DNA of 64,000 bases from Bradysia coprophila (Eukaryota; Arthropoda; Insecta; Diptera; Sciaridae), in contig NW_023503294.1 of assembly GCF_014529535.1 (NCBI RefSeq), positions 1-64,000 on the forward strand, written 5' to 3'. The number at the start of each line of letters is the position of its first letter. Positions within the stretch are counted from its first letter, which is position 1. Positions 63,401 through 64,000 of this stretch are shown here, piece by piece. Under the pieces are notes generated by a model that saw nothing but the letters and a program-made list of their open reading frames with translations, was not told where the DNA came from and ran no database searches. The position numbers were made by a program, and so were the translations under genes.

Positions 63401-64000
63401 ATTAATTTAAACGTCGAATTTCATCGTTTGGAAAATAATTAATTTAAACGTCGAATTTCATCGTTTGGAAAATAATTAATTTAAAGCGTCGAATTTCATC
63501 GTTTGGAAAATAATTAATTTAAACGTCGAATTTCATCGTTTGGAAAATAATTAATTTAAAACGTCGAATTTCATCGTTTGGAAAATAATTAATTTAAACG
63601 TCGAATTTCATCGGTTTTGGAAAATAATTAATTTAAAGCGTCCGAATATTCGTCGTTTGGAAAATAATTAATTTAAACGTCGAATTCATCGTTTGGAAAA
63701 TAATTAATTTAAACGTCGAATTTCATCGTTTGGAAAAATAATTAATTTAAACGTCGAATTTCATCGTTTGGAAAATAATTAATTTAAACGTCGAATTCGT
63801 CATTTGGAAAATAATTAATTTAAACGTCGAATTCGTTTGATGTCGAATTTCAGTTTGGAAAATAATTAATTTAAACGTCGAATTCATCGTTTGGAAAATA
63901 ATTAATTTAAACGTCGAATTTCATCGTTTGGAAAATAATTAATTTAAACGTCGAATTTCATCGTTTGGAAAATAATTAATTTAAACGTCGAAATTCGTCA
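54446..64000. repeat. 37-bp satellite array, about 258 units, running past the window end
   Basis: Main unit: AAACGTCGAATTTCATCG then TTTGGAAAATAATTAATTT. A second variant, AAGCGTCGAAATTCGTCATT then TGGAAAATAATTAATTT, is interspersed every 2-6 units in the first kilobase and less regularly later. The array starts at GGCGTCGAATTTCATCG (about 54448) without visible transition and continues to base 64000. Single-base indels are rare up to about 55.2 kb and frequent from about 55.6 kb on. There is no ORF and no interspersed gene. It lies upstream of the first recognised MROH1 exon, either in its first intron or 5' of the gene. Confidence 0.97.

Noticed and set aside
54446..64000. CRISPR-like or telomere-like array
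   Set aside because: Units follow each other with no unique spacers and the context is a eukaryotic gene region; the monomer is not a telomeric repeat. It is a plain satellite.

Overview
This is a eukaryotic, insect-type window. Its genes are split by GT-AG introns, many only 60-110 bp long. Its proteins read as dipteran orthologues, one carries the CAG/CAA poly-Q tract common in flies, and a copia-type retroelement uses the classic insect primer-binding site. Base composition is AT-rich and more than half of the window is repeats. A nematoceran fly, perhaps a fungus gnat, is my guess; that rank is inference from general resemblance, not something proven here.

Six protein-coding genes can be assembled exon by exon, with reading phase checked at every junction. 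(1) The 3' part of Drc7 (axonemal dynein regulatory complex, +, 1-1728). (2) A two-exon BCL7 family gene (SWI/SNF subunit, -, 4204-4754). (3) Zdhhc8, a DHHC palmitoyltransferase of the ZDHHC5/8 group (+, 7477-26219, ten coding exons, 780 aa). (4) Nemp, a nuclear envelope membrane protein (-, 35679-37325, five exons). (5) Aladin/AAAS, a nuclear pore WD40 protein (+, 40513-42295, six exons). (6) An MROH1-type HEAT-repeat protein (-, 42547-54306, 13 exons; only the first few codons are missing). Drc7/BCL7, Zdhhc8/Nemp and Aladin/MROH1 are convergent pairs; BCL7/Zdhhc8 and Nemp/Aladin are divergent. They have no shared pathway, although Nemp and Aladin both act at the nuclear envelope and share one divergent intergenic region.

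The rest is a dense repeat landscape. The most characteristic element is a five-copy family (2380-3403, 27368-31000, 28571-30498, 37616-39444, 47954-50840). It has conserved ends and a core made of a variable number of about 145-bp tandem units. Around it are long foldback elements (12377-12897, 15375-16542, 21129-21667, 22106-22950, 31132-32218, 37510-40325, 47630-51322), several MITE families with readable target-site duplications (TA or 8 bp), a 5'-truncated LINE with a 10-bp duplication, a copia-type gag-only LTR element with a decayed tandem partner, tRNA-like SINE remnants and several minisatellites. From about 54.45 kb to the window end lies an uninterrupted satellite of 37-bp units, roughly 9.5 kb, upstream of the first recognised MROH1 exon.

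Insertion order can be read at several places. A 118-bp MITE and a 2.7-kb element sit inside a copy of the tandem-core family, and that 2.7-kb element holds another copy of the same family. Two MROH1 introns would be about 50-60 bp long without their transposons, and the Nemp-Aladin divergent promoter region would be under 400 bp without its 2.8-kb composite insertion.
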